Shown here: positions 1-9,553 of the stretch, piece after piece
How positions within the stretch are numbered: position 1 is the stretch's first letter
How the letters are laid out: every line of letters starts with the position of its first letter
DNA from: JAKVAV01 sp047632755
Lineage (GTDB): Bacteria > Bacteroidota > Bacteroidia > Flavobacteriales_D > Cryomorphaceae
Length of the DNA stretch: 64,000 bases
Direction of reading: 5' to 3'
Assembly (NCBI GenBank): GCA_047632755.1
Contig: JBLIDT010000005.1
Coordinates: 1-64,000, forward strand
The notes under the pieces: generated by a model
The model's input: only the letters and a program-made list of their open reading frames with translations
Told to the model about the DNA's origin: nothing
The model's database searches: none
Program-made: the position numbers and the translations under genes

Positions 1-533
1 CAAGTTTCGCGACACCGGTGCCCGCACTGGCCGATATTGCAGCTGCACGAGTAGAATTGCAAACGTGGATACAAAAGGCGCAATGGGGCGACAAGCGATC
101 CGTAGGACAGCGGATAGTTTATTTCAATGAATTGACCGCTTTGTTGCGCACTTTGGCAAACTATGTTACGCTTACCGCAGGTGGCAATCGGGACACGATT
201 TTGAGCTCTGGTTTTGATGTACGTAAAACTCCTGAGTCGACTTCTCGTCTTAATCAACCGGTAGATTTTAGCGCCAAGCGCAGTGAAAAGAGTGGGGAGA
301 TCGTGTTGAAGTGGAAGCCCGTAAGCAACGGACGAGCATACCAAATAGAGTATAAGACGAGCGATCCTGCGCTAGCCGATAGTGGCCCGTGGACGGTGGC
401 ATTGACATCTTCGAAAAGCAATTGCACGGTAACCAACCTGATGGAAGGCACCAAGTACTTTTTTAGAGTGATGGCGGTGAATGGCGCTATAACCAGTGCC
501 TACAGCGATGTAGCTCTAGTAATGGCGGCCTAA
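1..533 (+). CDS. Fibronectin type III domain protein, 5' end outside window
   Basis: The reading frame is open from the first bases of the window and ends with TAA at 531-533, so the N-terminus is cut by the window edge; the GTG at position 18 is internal rather than a real start. The visible part has an alpha-helical N-terminal region (about 75 residues, rich in Leu/Ala) and a C-terminal fibronectin type III fold of about 90 residues (strands around VLKWKPVSNGRAYQIEY and TKYFFRVMAVN). This matches a family of about 200-residue Bacteroidota proteins known only by their FN3 domain; the function is unknown. No signal peptide can be judged because the start is missing. A strong terminator lies 136 bp downstream. 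Confidence 0.75.
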   Translation, partial: SFATPVPALADIAAARVELQTWIQKAQWGDKRSVGQRIVYFNELTALLRTLANYVTLTAGGNRDTILSSGFDVRKTPESTSRLNQPVDFSAKRSEKSGEIVLKWKPVSNGRAYQIEYKTSDPALADSGPWTVALTSSKSNCTVTNLMEGTKYFFRVMAVNGAITSAYSDVALVMAA

Positions 534-668
534 CCACAAACCTCTGCCAACGGTGTGTTGGTAACATGTATCCCCTGTTTTAGAATTGTGCGACGTGTCG
601 CACACCTCCTAAAACTAGGATTAAACCCTAAAATCGATACGGAGATATGTGTAGAAGTAAAGATGAGT

Positions 669-700
669 AAAACCCCAATGTCGCTAGATGTTGGGGTTTT
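669..700 (+). terminator. Rho-independent terminator
   Basis: A perfect 10-bp stem (AAAACCCCAA paired with TTGGGGTTTT) closes a 12-nt loop and is followed by a T-rich stretch. It lies after the FN3 gene and before the dipeptidyl peptidase gene. The A/T ends make it potentially bidirectional. Related but less perfect hairpins occur at 16028-16063 and 23642-23673. Confidence 0.8.
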
Positions 701-800
701 CTATTTTAAGTCCTGGACAAGGCCTAAATCGCGGGGCTGAAAGAATTCACTAATATTGCCCATCCAATACGCAAAAACCACCCCCACAAAAAGGAAGAAC

Positions 801-3056
801 ATGTTCAAAAAAGCTGCAACCCTCGTCATCCTGAGTTTGCTCCTTATCCCTTATCACTCTTTTGCGCAGTCGGCACAGGATTCAGCGTTGCTGACACTGG
901 ACCGTTTGTTTTCGGGAGAGTTCAAACAAGATTCTCAACGAGACATTCAGTGGGATAGCAATGGCGAAGGTTACATCACCATAGAAAAGTCAGACACCCT
1001 TGATGGAGCTGATGAACTGGTGCATTATATTGGCTCTAGCCAAGAGCGAACGCTATTTATTGATGCAGAAAAGCTACAGGTCAATGACAGCTCATTGGCA
1101 ATAGAAAGTTTTACCCTTTCGCCTGATGGGACCAAGGTCTTGCTTTTCACCAATTCGAGCCGGGTATGGAGATCCAACACAAAAGGCGACTACTGGGTGT
1201 TTGACGTCCAAACTCAATCCTTAAAACAGCTCGGGGCTTCTTTTGAAGCGTCTTCTTTGATGTTCGCGAAGTTTTCTAGCGACAATCGCTTTGTTTTTTA
1301 CGTTCACCAATTCAATATTTACAAAGAAGACTTTACTACAAGTGCCACCACTGCATTGACCAAAGGCGGCAACGGAGAAATCATCAACGGCACCTTCGAC
1401 TGGGTGTATGAGGAAGAGTTTGGTAAAAGAGACGGATTCAGCATCAACCCTTCTGACCAGTATCTTGCTTTTTGGCAGCTGGACGCTTCCACTACTGGCA
1501 CGTTTTATATGATCAACAATACAGATTCGATCTATTCTCAGCCCATCCCCATTCAATACCCCAAGGTGGGCGATGAGCCTTCGGCAGCGAAAATTGGCGT
1601 TATCGATTTAAGTACCGAAGAGATGGTTTGGGTACCGATTGAGGGCGGCGAGAAGGAAAATTACATTCCTGGAATGCAATGGGTGAATGAGGACTTGCTG
1701 CTCATTCAGCAATTAAACAGACACCAAAATCACCTGATAATATGGGCCTACACTCCTAGTTCAAAATCTGTCAAAAAGGTATACACCGAAAAGGAAGATA
1801 CGTGGGTGGACATAGGCTACCCAGATGAATCGGCCAATGGATGGGGCAACAATGACTTGAAAATAGTAGACAGTGGCGCCGCATTTCTGCGAATGACGGA
1901 AAACGATGCGTGGCGGCATATTTACAAAGTGAACATTGCCACTGGCGAGCAAACACTGATCACTCCTTTCGATTATGATGTAGCCTCCATGCATTCTACC
2001 ACGAAGAAAAGCGTGTATTACATCGCTTCTCCAAGCAACAGCACTCAGCGTTATCTGTACCGCACCGACTTGAAAGGAAAGGGAAATGACGAACGCATTA
2101 CTCCGACAGCGTATAGCGGGATGAACGGCTACGGTATTTCACCCAATGCAAAATACGCCATACACACACACCAGAGCACCAAAGAAGTAAGAACGATTCG
2201 ATTGATTAGTCTGCCCGATCACAAAGTGATCAAAACCTTGGTGGACAATGCCGCTTACCGCGACAAACTCAATTCGCTAAAACTTCCTGAAGTTAATTTT
2301 TCTCAAGTGACTACCGAAGAGGGAATCACGCTGGATGTGAGAATGATTTTGCCCATTGATTTTGATGCGAATAAGAAATACCCAGTCCTCTTTCATGTGT
2401 ATGGCGAGCCTTGGGGTCAGGAAGCCGTGGACGCTCAAGTGGGCCCGATCAACATCATTATGGCGCAGAAGGGCTATGTGATTATCGATATGGACAATCG
2501 AGGCACGCCTTGCCTAAAAGGCAGTGAATGGAGAAAGAGCATCTACCGAAAAATTGGGTTGATCAATACCCGAGACCAAGCGTTGGCTGCGAAGGAACTT
2601 TTAAAGCTCGACTACTTGGATGAAAACCGCACCGCCGTTTGGGGTTGGAGCGGCGGCGGGTCCATGACCTTGAACCTGCTGTTTCAGTTTCCTGAAATTT
2701 ACCAGACAGGCGTAGCCGTTGCGGCGGTGTCCAACCAATTGATTTACGACAACATTTACCAAGAAAGGTACATGGGCTTGCCCCAAGAAAACATGGAAGA
2801 TTTTGTGAATGGCTCCCCCATCACCTACGCCAAAAATTTAGAGGGAAACCTGCTGCTGATTCACGGCACAGCCGATGACAATGTGCACTACCAAAGTGCT
2901 GAGCTTTTAATCAATGAGTTGATTAAAGAAAACAAGCCCTTTGACATGATGGCCTATCCCAATAGATCGCATGGAATATATGAGGGGAAAAACACGAGAA
3001 AACACCTTTACAATCTGATCACAGCGTATATCATAGAAAAGACACCACCCAATTAA
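801..3056 (+). CDS. Dipeptidyl peptidase IV (S9B serine peptidase)
   Basis: Exported peptidase that removes X-Pro/X-Ala dipeptides from peptide N-termini. I chose ATG 801 because it follows an AAGGAAG ribosome site and opens a clear signal peptide (about 22 residues ending SFAQS); the frame is open to 756 but that start would bury the signal. The N-terminal part (about residues 85-480) is the DPP IV beta-propeller and contains the double-Glu motif DWVYEEE that binds the substrate amino terminus. The C-terminal alpha/beta-hydrolase carries the triad Ser617 (GWSGGG), Asp692 (HGTADDN) and His724 (RSHG). The 751-residue length is normal. It converges on a minus-strand T9SS gene. Role inferred: growth on proteinaceous matter. 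Confidence 0.95.
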   Translation: MFKKAATLVILSLLLIPYHSFAQSAQDSALLTLDRLFSGEFKQDSQRDIQWDSNGEGYITIEKSDTLDGADELVHYIGSSQERTLFIDAEKLQVNDSSLAIESFTLSPDGTKVLLFTNSSRVWRSNTKGDYWVFDVQTQSLKQLGASFEASSLMFAKFSSDNRFVFYVHQFNIYKEDFTTSATTALTKGGNGEIINGTFDWVYEEEFGKRDGFSINPSDQYLAFWQLDASTTGTFYMINNTDSIYSQPIPIQYPKVGDEPSAAKIGVIDLSTEEMVWVPIEGGEKENYIPGMQWVNEDLLLIQQLNRHQNHLIIWAYTPSSKSVKKVYTEKEDTWVDIGYPDESANGWGNNDLKIVDSGAAFLRMTENDAWRHIYKVNIATGEQTLITPFDYDVASMHSTTKKSVYYIASPSNSTQRYLYRTDLKGKGNDERITPTAYSGMNGYGISPNAKYAIHTHQSTKEVRTIRLISLPDHKVIKTLVDNAAYRDKLNSLKLPEVNFSQVTTEEGITLDVRMILPIDFDANKKYPVLFHVYGEPWGQEAVDAQVGPINIIMAQKGYVIIDMDNRGTPCLKGSEWRKSIYRKIGLINTRDQALAAKELLKLDYLDENRTAVWGWSGGGSMTLNLLFQFPEIYQTGVAVAAVSNQLIYDNIYQERYMGLPQENMEDFVNGSPITYAKNLEGNLLLIHGTADDNVHYQSAELLINELIKENKPFDMMAYPNRSHGIYEGKNTRKHLYNLITAYIIEKTPPN

Positions 3057-3150
3057 AACAGCACTTGCCAACTATGTACCAATTTTGTGTTTCGGCTGTA
3101 AATGCTTTTTTTACTAGTAAAATAGCCTGCGGCAACTGCGCTTCACTGCC

Positions 3151-4626
3151 TTAGTCCACTACCACAATCCTGCGGCTGCCAATGCTTTGGCTATTCCGAA
3201 TCACTAGCGTGTATATCCCACTCGGCAAGTCGGGCTCAAAACTGAACACACCTCCTGACGCCACTGGACTATTGAACACCAACTGTCCAGCCATAGTGAA
3301 TAGCTCAATGGTCGCTTTATCTGCGTCAATGAGTCGGATGTTAAACATCCCGTTTGATGGATTGGGAAATACATCAAAGTCCATTTCCACGAGATTTTCT
3401 GTACTCAAGGGCTCCGTTGTATTGAAGTAAACCCACGTTTTAAAAGTTGGATTACCCACAGTAGTGCCACTTAGTATCAAATCAGCCAATCCATCTCCAT
3501 TGAGATCCCCAATCGAATTATTGGAAATATAACTTCCTGTCAAGGAGTCCGCCAAGATGTAATTGTTGTCCCCTAGATTTTCATAAACATTGGAGACAAT
3601 ACCGTTTTCACTTCCCAAACCGCCAGCTCCCGACCCACTCAATAAAATATCGAGGTCATTATCTCCATCCATATCATAAAACAAGGTTTGCCCTACGAAT
3701 ACATCAGTGAAAACGTCACCACCAACGAAAAGACTGAACGTACCTGAACCATCATTGAGATAGAGCTCGGTCACCACATTAATATCGGCGTTCATCCCAC
3801 TGACCAATACATCTACATCACCGTCTTGATCCAAATCGCCAGCTGCAAGAGCGCATATTCCAAAGGCATCAATCCCACTTTCGGAAAGCATGTATCCCGC
3901 GCCTCCATCATTCAAATAAAGTGTGGTAATTGGTGCTTCGTCGGCGTCATCACCCATGGCCATCAGGTCTAGATTACCATCTCCATCTGCATCAAATATT
4001 TTTAAATCAGCTTGCCCCATTGGGATGAATGACATGCCTTCAAGCTCAGAGAATTGGGCATCTCCTTCGTTGATATATAATTTACAAAATATATTTCCCG
4101 ATGCACTTCCACAGATGTATAAATCATCATCTCCATCACCATCAACATCTCCAAAGTCGAGTTCTGCATCTCGGCATGGAATGAAAGGCGTATCAAACAT
4201 CAAACTAAAATTCCCACTCCCATCATTTATATACAATTCGGCTTTCTCTTCAGAAACAATATCAGACCCGACTATACCCTCAAAATAACCCGTTAAAAAT
4301 AAGTCCTGGTCTCCGTCACCATCTACATCATTGAACTGAGCTGCGGCAAATTGAATATTTGGGAAAGGTGCCTCAACATCTTCACTGAAGTTTCCTAAAC
4401 CGTCATTCAAGTATAAGGTGGTAACAACACTGCTAACCCACCCATCTTCACGACCGCAAAGAAACAAATCCAGATCCCCATCTCCATCTACATCGGCCAA
4501 CTCGCTATCGCCCCCTACCGCGCCTAATAGGTTAGGATGTGGTTCTGCCACTTGAAATTGAATATTCTGAGCCCTGAGGCCAAATGCTGCGGCTAGCACA
4601 AGAAAAAGTAGAGATGATTTTTTCAT
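3151..4626 (-). CDS. FG-GAP/VCBS repeat protein with T9SS type A sorting domain
   Basis: 491-residue secreted protein. It begins with a signal peptide (MKKSSLLFLVLAAAFGLRAQ) and consists mainly of seven or more repeats carrying the acidic motif DxDGDGxxD, a calcium-binding loop typical of VCBS/FG-GAP (integrin-like beta-propeller) repeats, each followed by a TELYLNDGSG-type strand. The last 80 residues form a T9SS C-terminal domain: FPNPSNG, then ATIELFTMAGQLV and PSGIYTLVI. This directs export across the outer membrane and usually cell-surface attachment. Ligand unknown; adhesion or polymer binding is an inference from the repeat type. The start ATG directly abuts a TAA of an upstream minus-strand remnant (TAAATG). 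Confidence 0.9.
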   Translation of the reverse strand: MKKSSLLFLVLAAAFGLRAQNIQFQVAEPHPNLLGAVGGDSELADVDGDGDLDLFLCGREDGWVSSVVTTLYLNDGLGNFSEDVEAPFPNIQFAAAQFNDVDGDGDQDLFLTGYFEGIVGSDIVSEEKAELYINDGSGNFSLMFDTPFIPCRDAELDFGDVDGDGDDDLYICGSASGNIFCKLYINEGDAQFSELEGMSFIPMGQADLKIFDADGDGNLDLMAMGDDADEAPITTLYLNDGGAGYMLSESGIDAFGICALAAGDLDQDGDVDVLVSGMNADINVVTELYLNDGSGTFSLFVGGDVFTDVFVGQTLFYDMDGDNDLDILLSGSGAGGLGSENGIVSNVYENLGDNNYILADSLTGSYISNNSIGDLNGDGLADLILSGTTVGNPTFKTWVYFNTTEPLSTENLVEMDFDVFPNPSNGMFNIRLIDADKATIELFTMAGQLVFNSPVASGGVFSFEPDLPSGIYTLVIRNSQSIGSRRIVVVD

Positions 4627-4964
4627 TTAGGTTTCTTTTGCTCTACGACGTTGCTTGGCTTCCTTAAGTTGCTCTGCCTTCCATCTCTCTTCGTTTCGTT
4701 TATGCGCTCACCATTGGCCTGTTCATTCCTCTTAACAGCAATTGAGTCTACAGCAGATAATTCTGAAAATTGTGGTGCTGGCCCTTCGGCCGCAATGGAC
4801 TTGCCCCTAGCGCTGCAAAAGACAGAGCGTATGAATTATTGGAGATGTTTTTTGATTTGGTCAATGACCTCAAGATTTCAAATGAGAGCGGCAACCTAAG
4901 GCAGCAAAACAATTAAACTGTGCGGAGAAGGCAAATCCTATATTTGTGTACCTAATCACACACA
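4627..4964. other. Intergenic region with two coding remnants
   Basis: No intact gene. On the minus strand, 26 codons ending in TAA at 4627-4629 read as a basic, helical peptide (motifs HKRNEERWKAEQLKEAKQ and RRRAKET), closed upstream by a TGA; they look like the C-terminal end of a lost gene. On the plus strand, about 45 codons ending at TAA near 4915 read plausibly (RAYELLEMFFDLVNDLK) but also follow a stop codon. Both are best seen as remnants. I could not identify the parent families. Confidence 0.35.
4939..4946 (+). promoter_or_regulatory. Bacteroidota -7 promoter element for guaD
   Basis: TATATTTG matches the TAnnTTTG consensus exactly and lies 18 nt upstream of the guanine deaminase ATG. 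I see no clear TTTG at -33. A transcript from here would have a very short leader. Confidence 0.5.
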
Positions 4965-5441
4965 ATGAGCGACTACGACCAAAAATTTATGCGCAGAGCT
5001 ATTGAGCTCGCAAGAAAAGGGATGAACAAGAATGCTGGAGGCCCATTCGGCTGCGTAGTTGTAAAGGATGGCAAGATTATTTCTGAAGGGTATAACAGAG
5101 TTACCTCAAAGAATGACCCGACAGCACACGCAGAGGTCGTAGCGATTCGCAAAGCCTGCAAGAAGTTGGGTTCTTTTCAACTCGAAGACTGCACCGTTTA
5201 CACCTCCTGCGAGCCCTGCCCGATGTGTTTGGGTGCCATCTATTGGTCAAGACCCAAAAAAGTTTTCTATGCCTGCTCTAGATCTGATGCAGCCGCCATT
5301 GAATTTGATGATCAAGTCATTTACGATGAGCTCGAATTGAAAATTGAGGATAGACAGATTCCTTTTAATCAAATTCTTAGAGAAGAAGCGGTAAAGGTAT
5401 TTAACGACTGGACTACCAAGGATAATCGCACGGAATATTGA
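4965..5441 (+). CDS. guaD: Guanine deaminase (CDA superfamily)
   Basis: Cytosolic enzyme converting guanine to xanthine plus ammonia, in purine salvage and nitrogen release. The 158 residues align along their whole length with the bacillus-type small guanine deaminase: zinc ligands His55, Cys85 and Cys88 (HAE and PCPMC motifs), proton-shuttle Glu57, the YTSCEPCPMCLGAIYW block, the FDDQVIYDE segment and the C-terminal aromatic tail ending EY that closes over the neighbouring active site in the domain-swapped dimer. The tail and the FDD block favour guanine deaminase over tRNA adenosine deaminase (TadA). It stands alone with its own promoter; no other purine gene is adjacent. Confidence 0.88.
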   Translation: MSDYDQKFMRRAIELARKGMNKNAGGPFGCVVVKDGKIISEGYNRVTSKNDPTAHAEVVAIRKACKKLGSFQLEDCTVYTSCEPCPMCLGAIYWSRPKKVFYACSRSDAAAIEFDDQVIYDELELKIEDRQIPFNQILREEAVKVFNDWTTKDNRTEY

Positions 5442-5532
5442 AAATAGGCGAGCGCCGTTATCAGTATTAATGCATGATTTGTCCTGCGAGTGACTTCACG
5501 ATATAAATTGTTATTGTTACATTAGTGTCCAA

Positions 5533-7911
5533 ATGACACGACGCGGAATGAGGTACTTTTTACTGTTTGTTTCATTGATTTGGTTGAGTGGGGTTGGGTA
5601 TGGGCAGACACCTGTTTCTCTTCCGATTAACTTTGAGGGAGGTACGGTTACGAATGACAACTTCGGAGACATACAAGCAGGCCTTAACGGTTTCGGCGGA
5701 ACTGAGGCAAGCGTTGTTTCCAATCCACCTGCCCCCGGTAACACAAGCGTTGTTGGTAAGATAGAACGATTTAATCAGTCTTGGGGAGGTGCTTTTTTGA
5801 ACCTTTCGGACAATTTAGATTTCGCTTCAAACCCGATTATCACAATGAGGGTTTTCACTAATGAACCTGCAGGATCTGTGGATGTGCACCTGAAAATGGA
5901 AGACCCAGACACAGGACAGCCTGAGAGATTTAGAGTTGCCACTATTACACAATCTGGAGTATGGGAGACAATTACGTTTGACTATACCGGAGAGCCTAAT
6001 GCATACAATAGAATGACCTTTCTATTCGATCGTGACCAACCAGCAACCGGTACCATCTTCTATTTTGATGACATTGAACAGCCGGAATTATTAGACGGTT
6101 TCGAACTCGCTCTTCCCATTGATTTTGAAGGCAATGACTTTGAGGGTAACCTCATCGATGATGACAACTTTGGTGATATTGGCGGAGGTTTCAATAACGG
6201 AACTGTTGTTGCAAACGGCTTCGATGACGGTGCTGCAACGGTGGAAACCAATATACAATCTGCTGGTAACCCCAGCAGCAAAGTCGGTCAGATAATTCGG
6301 CATGCAGGCTCTACGACTGCTGGTGCATACATAGACCTACCTGAAGCTTTGGTATTAGATTTAGACCCTATTCTCTGTATGAATGTATTTACGACAGCCG
6401 ATGTCGACACCGAGATAACACTGAGAATAGAAGATTCGAGCAATAGTTCGATTTTTATGGAGAGTGTAGCGTTGACTACCGTTTCGGGAGGATGGGATAC
6501 CCTGTGTTTTGTCTTTCACAATGCTCCGCCCACATGTGATCGGCTCACCTTTTATTTCGACCGAGGCAATACGGGAGATGGCTCAGCCTCGTCCACCTTC
6601 CTTTTTGACGACATATATCAGCCACTGACTCCCTCCTCATCCACCATATTCTTCACCCCTGGTAGTCAATTCTTTTGCCCCCCTAGTTCGTTCACGTTTA
6701 CTTACCCTGAAGACGGAGAATATAAATGGTTTGATGAGAACGGAGTCGTTGTTGCTACAGGGCCAGATTTCACAACTCCTCTTCTTGGAGGAACCACTCC
6801 CTTTTTTGTGCAGGATACTGCTTCAGTGGCTCTTCCGCAAACGGATGTCGGCCCAACTCTTTTGGGAGCTAGAAACATTATATCAGGGCCAGCTTCCATT
6901 TTTTTTGCTTCTAACTTGGAAAATGGTTTCTGGTATGGGGTTGATCTTGTTCAGGTTATTATTGGTACTCCAGGCCCAAACTGCACTTATATAGTCACAG
7001 GGCATAATGCCATGGCAGGACCACCTGAGAGTATAACACAAATTTTCGCCAATGTCCCTCCCACTTTTCCAGATAATGTTCAAAGGACTTTCGAGTTTGA
7101 AAATCCTATTCCTATGGATCTTGGTGATGAAATGGAGCTTACAGTGACCGTTTCTGGTTCTGGATGTTCTCTAAGTAGTTTTACCGGATACGATAATATT
7201 ACTCCTACTAGTTACCCCAAGGATACTAATGGTGGAGAATTGACATTTACTGGCTACAGTGCAGCAGGAGTTACAGCAAATACTCGTTGGATGGGATTTG
7301 ACTATCAAGTTTCAGGTGATCTCCTTGCAGATCCCACCATATACCAAGTCAACGCCATAGCCGATTGTGCCAGCCCCCTACCCATCCAGCTCATAGACTT
7401 CTCCGTGCGCGAAGACAACGGTGATGCCTTACTCATCTGGTCTACCGCATCAGAATTGAACAACGATCGCTTCCTTCTTTTAAGAACTGTCGACGGGATC
7501 GAATACGAGACGGCGGGTATTGTGAGCGGTGCAGGAAATTCTTCGACAGTGATCAACTACTCGTTTAGAGACAGAAATCCAGAGAAGGGTTTGAGTTATT
7601 ATAAGTTGCGCCAAGTAGACTTTGACGGCACAAAAACTGATAGTGAGCCAGTGGCCTATACGAATGACACTTCTGGAGAATTCAGGTTATTTCCAAATCC
7701 CACTCATCGGAATTTGACCTTATCTACCGCGTTGCCATACGAGCAGGTAGACGTGATTATCTATGATTTGAGTGGTCGTGTGATCAATCGACTGAACTAT
7801 GGGGCTATTGAGAATCAAGACTTCGAACTCGAGGGGCATCCTGGAACTTACTTTGTGGAGATTCTAGTGGACGGTGAGCGGAAGGCGATTTTTAATGTGC
7901 TGAAGCTATAG
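5533..7911 (+). CDS. Large secreted protein with duplicated jelly-roll domain and T9SS sorting domain
   Basis: 792 residues. A signal peptide (LLFVSLIWLSGVGYGQ) follows either ATG 5533 or the in-frame ATG 5548; neither has a clear ribosome site, so the start is uncertain by five residues. Residues about 25-190 and 195-365 are a tandem duplication of a beta-rich, carbohydrate-binding-like module: both copies begin LPI-FEG, share DNFGDI, and end with a YFDDI or LFDDIYQP strand. A central Ig-like/adhesin region follows, then a T9SS type A sorting domain (LFPNPTHR, DVIIYDLSGRVI, GTYFVEILV). The modules resemble those of secreted glycan-binding proteins, but no catalytic domain is visible. Polysaccharide binding is inferred. 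Confidence 0.85.
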   Translation: MTRRGMRYFLLFVSLIWLSGVGYGQTPVSLPINFEGGTVTNDNFGDIQAGLNGFGGTEASVVSNPPAPGNTSVVGKIERFNQSWGGAFLNLSDNLDFASNPIITMRVFTNEPAGSVDVHLKMEDPDTGQPERFRVATITQSGVWETITFDYTGEPNAYNRMTFLFDRDQPATGTIFYFDDIEQPELLDGFELALPIDFEGNDFEGNLIDDDNFGDIGGGFNNGTVVANGFDDGAATVETNIQSAGNPSSKVGQIIRHAGSTTAGAYIDLPEALVLDLDPILCMNVFTTADVDTEITLRIEDSSNSSIFMESVALTTVSGGWDTLCFVFHNAPPTCDRLTFYFDRGNTGDGSASSTFLFDDIYQPLTPSSSTIFFTPGSQFFCPPSSFTFTYPEDGEYKWFDENGVVVATGPDFTTPLLGGTTPFFVQDTASVALPQTDVGPTLLGARNIISGPASIFFASNLENGFWYGVDLVQVIIGTPGPNCTYIVTGHNAMAGPPESITQIFANVPPTFPDNVQRTFEFENPIPMDLGDEMELTVTVSGSGCSLSSFTGYDNITPTSYPKDTNGGELTFTGYSAAGVTANTRWMGFDYQVSGDLLADPTIYQVNAIADCASPLPIQLIDFSVREDNGDALLIWSTASELNNDRFLLLRTVDGIEYETAGIVSGAGNSSTVINYSFRDRNPEKGLSYYKLRQVDFDGTKTDSEPVAYTNDTSGEFRLFPNPTHRNLTLSTALPYEQVDVIIYDLSGRVINRLNYGAIENQDFELEGHPGTYFVEILVDGERKAIFNVLKL

Positions 7912-8121
7912 AGGTTTATACGTGCTTTCTAATGTGAGCTCTAGTAGAAAATCCACCTCCGACCTTTTCCTCGTGCCTCGTCAAAGTCCACCTCTGCCAG
8001 CAGAGGACACGTGCTCAAGTCAATTTGTTGCAGAAGAGAATACAGAATTCTAACCCAAATTGAATAGTAAGAATAATCTCGAATCAATGACTCTAAAAGA
8101 CGAATCTCAACTCTTATAGAT
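7912..8121. other. Intergenic region between convergent genes, small hairpin
   Basis: A short hairpin CCTCTG-CCAG-CAGAGG lies near 7995-8012, without a T run. Nothing else is recognisable. It separates the convergent T9SS gene and DEAD-box helicase and might act as a weak transcription barrier. Confidence 0.3.
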
Positions 8122-9258
8122 TCATTTCAAATCCAGACTCTCCGCGTCAATCATGTTGATCCAGCGCTTCATCTTCTTTTGGATGACTCTAAAGTGATGC
8201 TTGTCCTCCTCCGTGACAAAAGTAATGGCATCGCCTGGATTCTCGGCGCGGCCCGTTCTACCGATGCGGTGAACAAAATCTTTGGGCGATCGCGGCAATT
8301 CATAATTAATGACATGTGGCAAGAAGGCGATGTCGATACCTCGGGAAAGTAAATCCGTGGCCACCAATACGCGCAAATCTCCCGATACAAAATTGGCCAA
8401 GGCTGCTCTCCTCTTTCCTTGACTCTTTTTGCTGTGTATAGGCTGGGCGTTTATCCCGTTCTTCTGCAACTTATCGGCTACCAAATCGGCTTGGTACACC
8501 GAGGAAGTAAAAACCAAGACTTGTTTCCAGTCGTTGCTTTGAATCAAGTGGCGAAGCAGCGGCCCCTTCTTTTCTGGCGTGACGAAATAACCGACTTGGT
8601 TGATTAAGTCGACGGTTTCCTTTTCGGCTTCAACCTTTATGAGTGTAGGATTCTTTAGCAGAACATTCTCTACCGATTGCACTTCTGGACTCAAGGTGGC
8701 AGAGAACAATAGATTCTGACGATGACTTGGCAAGAGCTCAAAAATGCGGTCCATTTCCTTCTTAAAACCCAAGTTAAGCATCTTATCTGCTTCGTCCAGT
8801 ACGAGGGTGCTTAGGTCATCAAAATGCATGGCATTTGATTCGGCAAGCTCCAATAAACGCCCAGGAGTAGCGACCAACACATTGACATGCTGCATGCCCA
8901 TCATTTGCGGGTTGATCGAGGCTCCACCATAAACGGCCATCGATTTAAACTGAAAGGGCAAGTCTTGCGAAAAGGATCGAAATACGGCTTCAACCTGAAT
9001 AGCCAATTCCCTAGTGGGAACCAAAACCAAGGCATTGATGTGTCTATTCTTAGTGGTGGTTTTTCCTTTCAGCTTTTGTATGATAGGCAGCGCATAGGCC
9101 GCCGTTTTTCCCGAACCCGTTGGCGCAAGCCCCAAAACATCTTTACCTTGCAGTATTACAGGTATGGCCATCTCTTGAACTTGAGTCGGCTTTTTATACT
9201 CTTGCTTCGCAATTGATTCCAATAAATAGGGTGCTATTCCCAACTCTTTAAAAGACAT
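8122..9258 (-). CDS. DEAD/DEAH-box ATP-dependent RNA helicase
   Basis: RNA helicase of the RhlE-like group, 378 residues counted from the ATG at 9258 (MSFKELGI). The frame stays open to 9348, but the extra residues are hydrophobic and atypical. Motifs in order: Q-motif (YKKPTQVQEMAIP), I (APTGSGKT), Ia (PTRELA), Ib (TPGR), II (DEAD), III (SAT), IV (VLVFTSS), V (ATDLLSRGID) and VI (HRIGRTGR). No basic C-terminal extension is present. Role inferred: ribosome assembly or RNA turnover, as usual for small DEAD-box proteins. A second, separate DEAD-box gene lies at 13977-15098. Confidence 0.93.
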   Translation of the reverse strand: MSFKELGIAPYLLESIAKQEYKKPTQVQEMAIPVILQGKDVLGLAPTGSGKTAAYALPIIQKLKGKTTTKNRHINALVLVPTRELAIQVEAVFRSFSQDLPFQFKSMAVYGGASINPQMMGMQHVNVLVATPGRLLELAESNAMHFDDLSTLVLDEADKMLNLGFKKEMDRIFELLPSHRQNLLFSATLSPEVQSVENVLLKNPTLIKVEAEKETVDLINQVGYFVTPEKKGPLLRHLIQSNDWKQVLVFTSSVYQADLVADKLQKNGINAQPIHSKKSQGKRRAALANFVSGDLRVLVATDLLSRGIDIAFLPHVINYELPRSPKDFVHRIGRTGRAENPGDAITFVTEEDKHHFRVIQKKMKRWINMIDAESLDLK

Positions 9259-9553
9259 AAAATAACTGTTTATTTTCGCATCGAAGGTAGGTGTTAAAAA
9301 GGCAAGGAAAGGGATCATTCGTGACTTTAGAAATAGCCGCGTCATCAAATAATAGCCTTAAGAAAGTACACGCTAACTTGCGAAGACTATGCTTGATCAA
9401 AAGCTTACTGAGCCATTGTATTCATTGAATACCTACATTGCGCGATAGGTGGCAAATGAGCAGAAGATTTTGATTCTGCAAAGGTAATGTAATGCATACG
9501 CTGGTTTATGCTATATTGAGGTGCATTGAACGAACCATATCCTTCAGAAAGAA
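9259..9553. other. Divergent promoter region
   Basis: About 295 bp between the divergent helicase and histidine kinase genes. A TATATTGA (9511-9518 region) resembles the Bacteroidota -7 box about 35 nt before the kinase start. I see no conserved RNA or ORF. Confidence 0.3.

Noticed and set aside
555..740. Plus-strand open frame of 61 codons
   Set aside because: It spans the terminator hairpin at 669-700 and has no ribosome site.
4651..4899. Plus-strand open frame of 82 codons
   Set aside because: Composition is unlike neighbouring proteins, and a different frame of the same stretch looks more protein-like; treated as remnant DNA.
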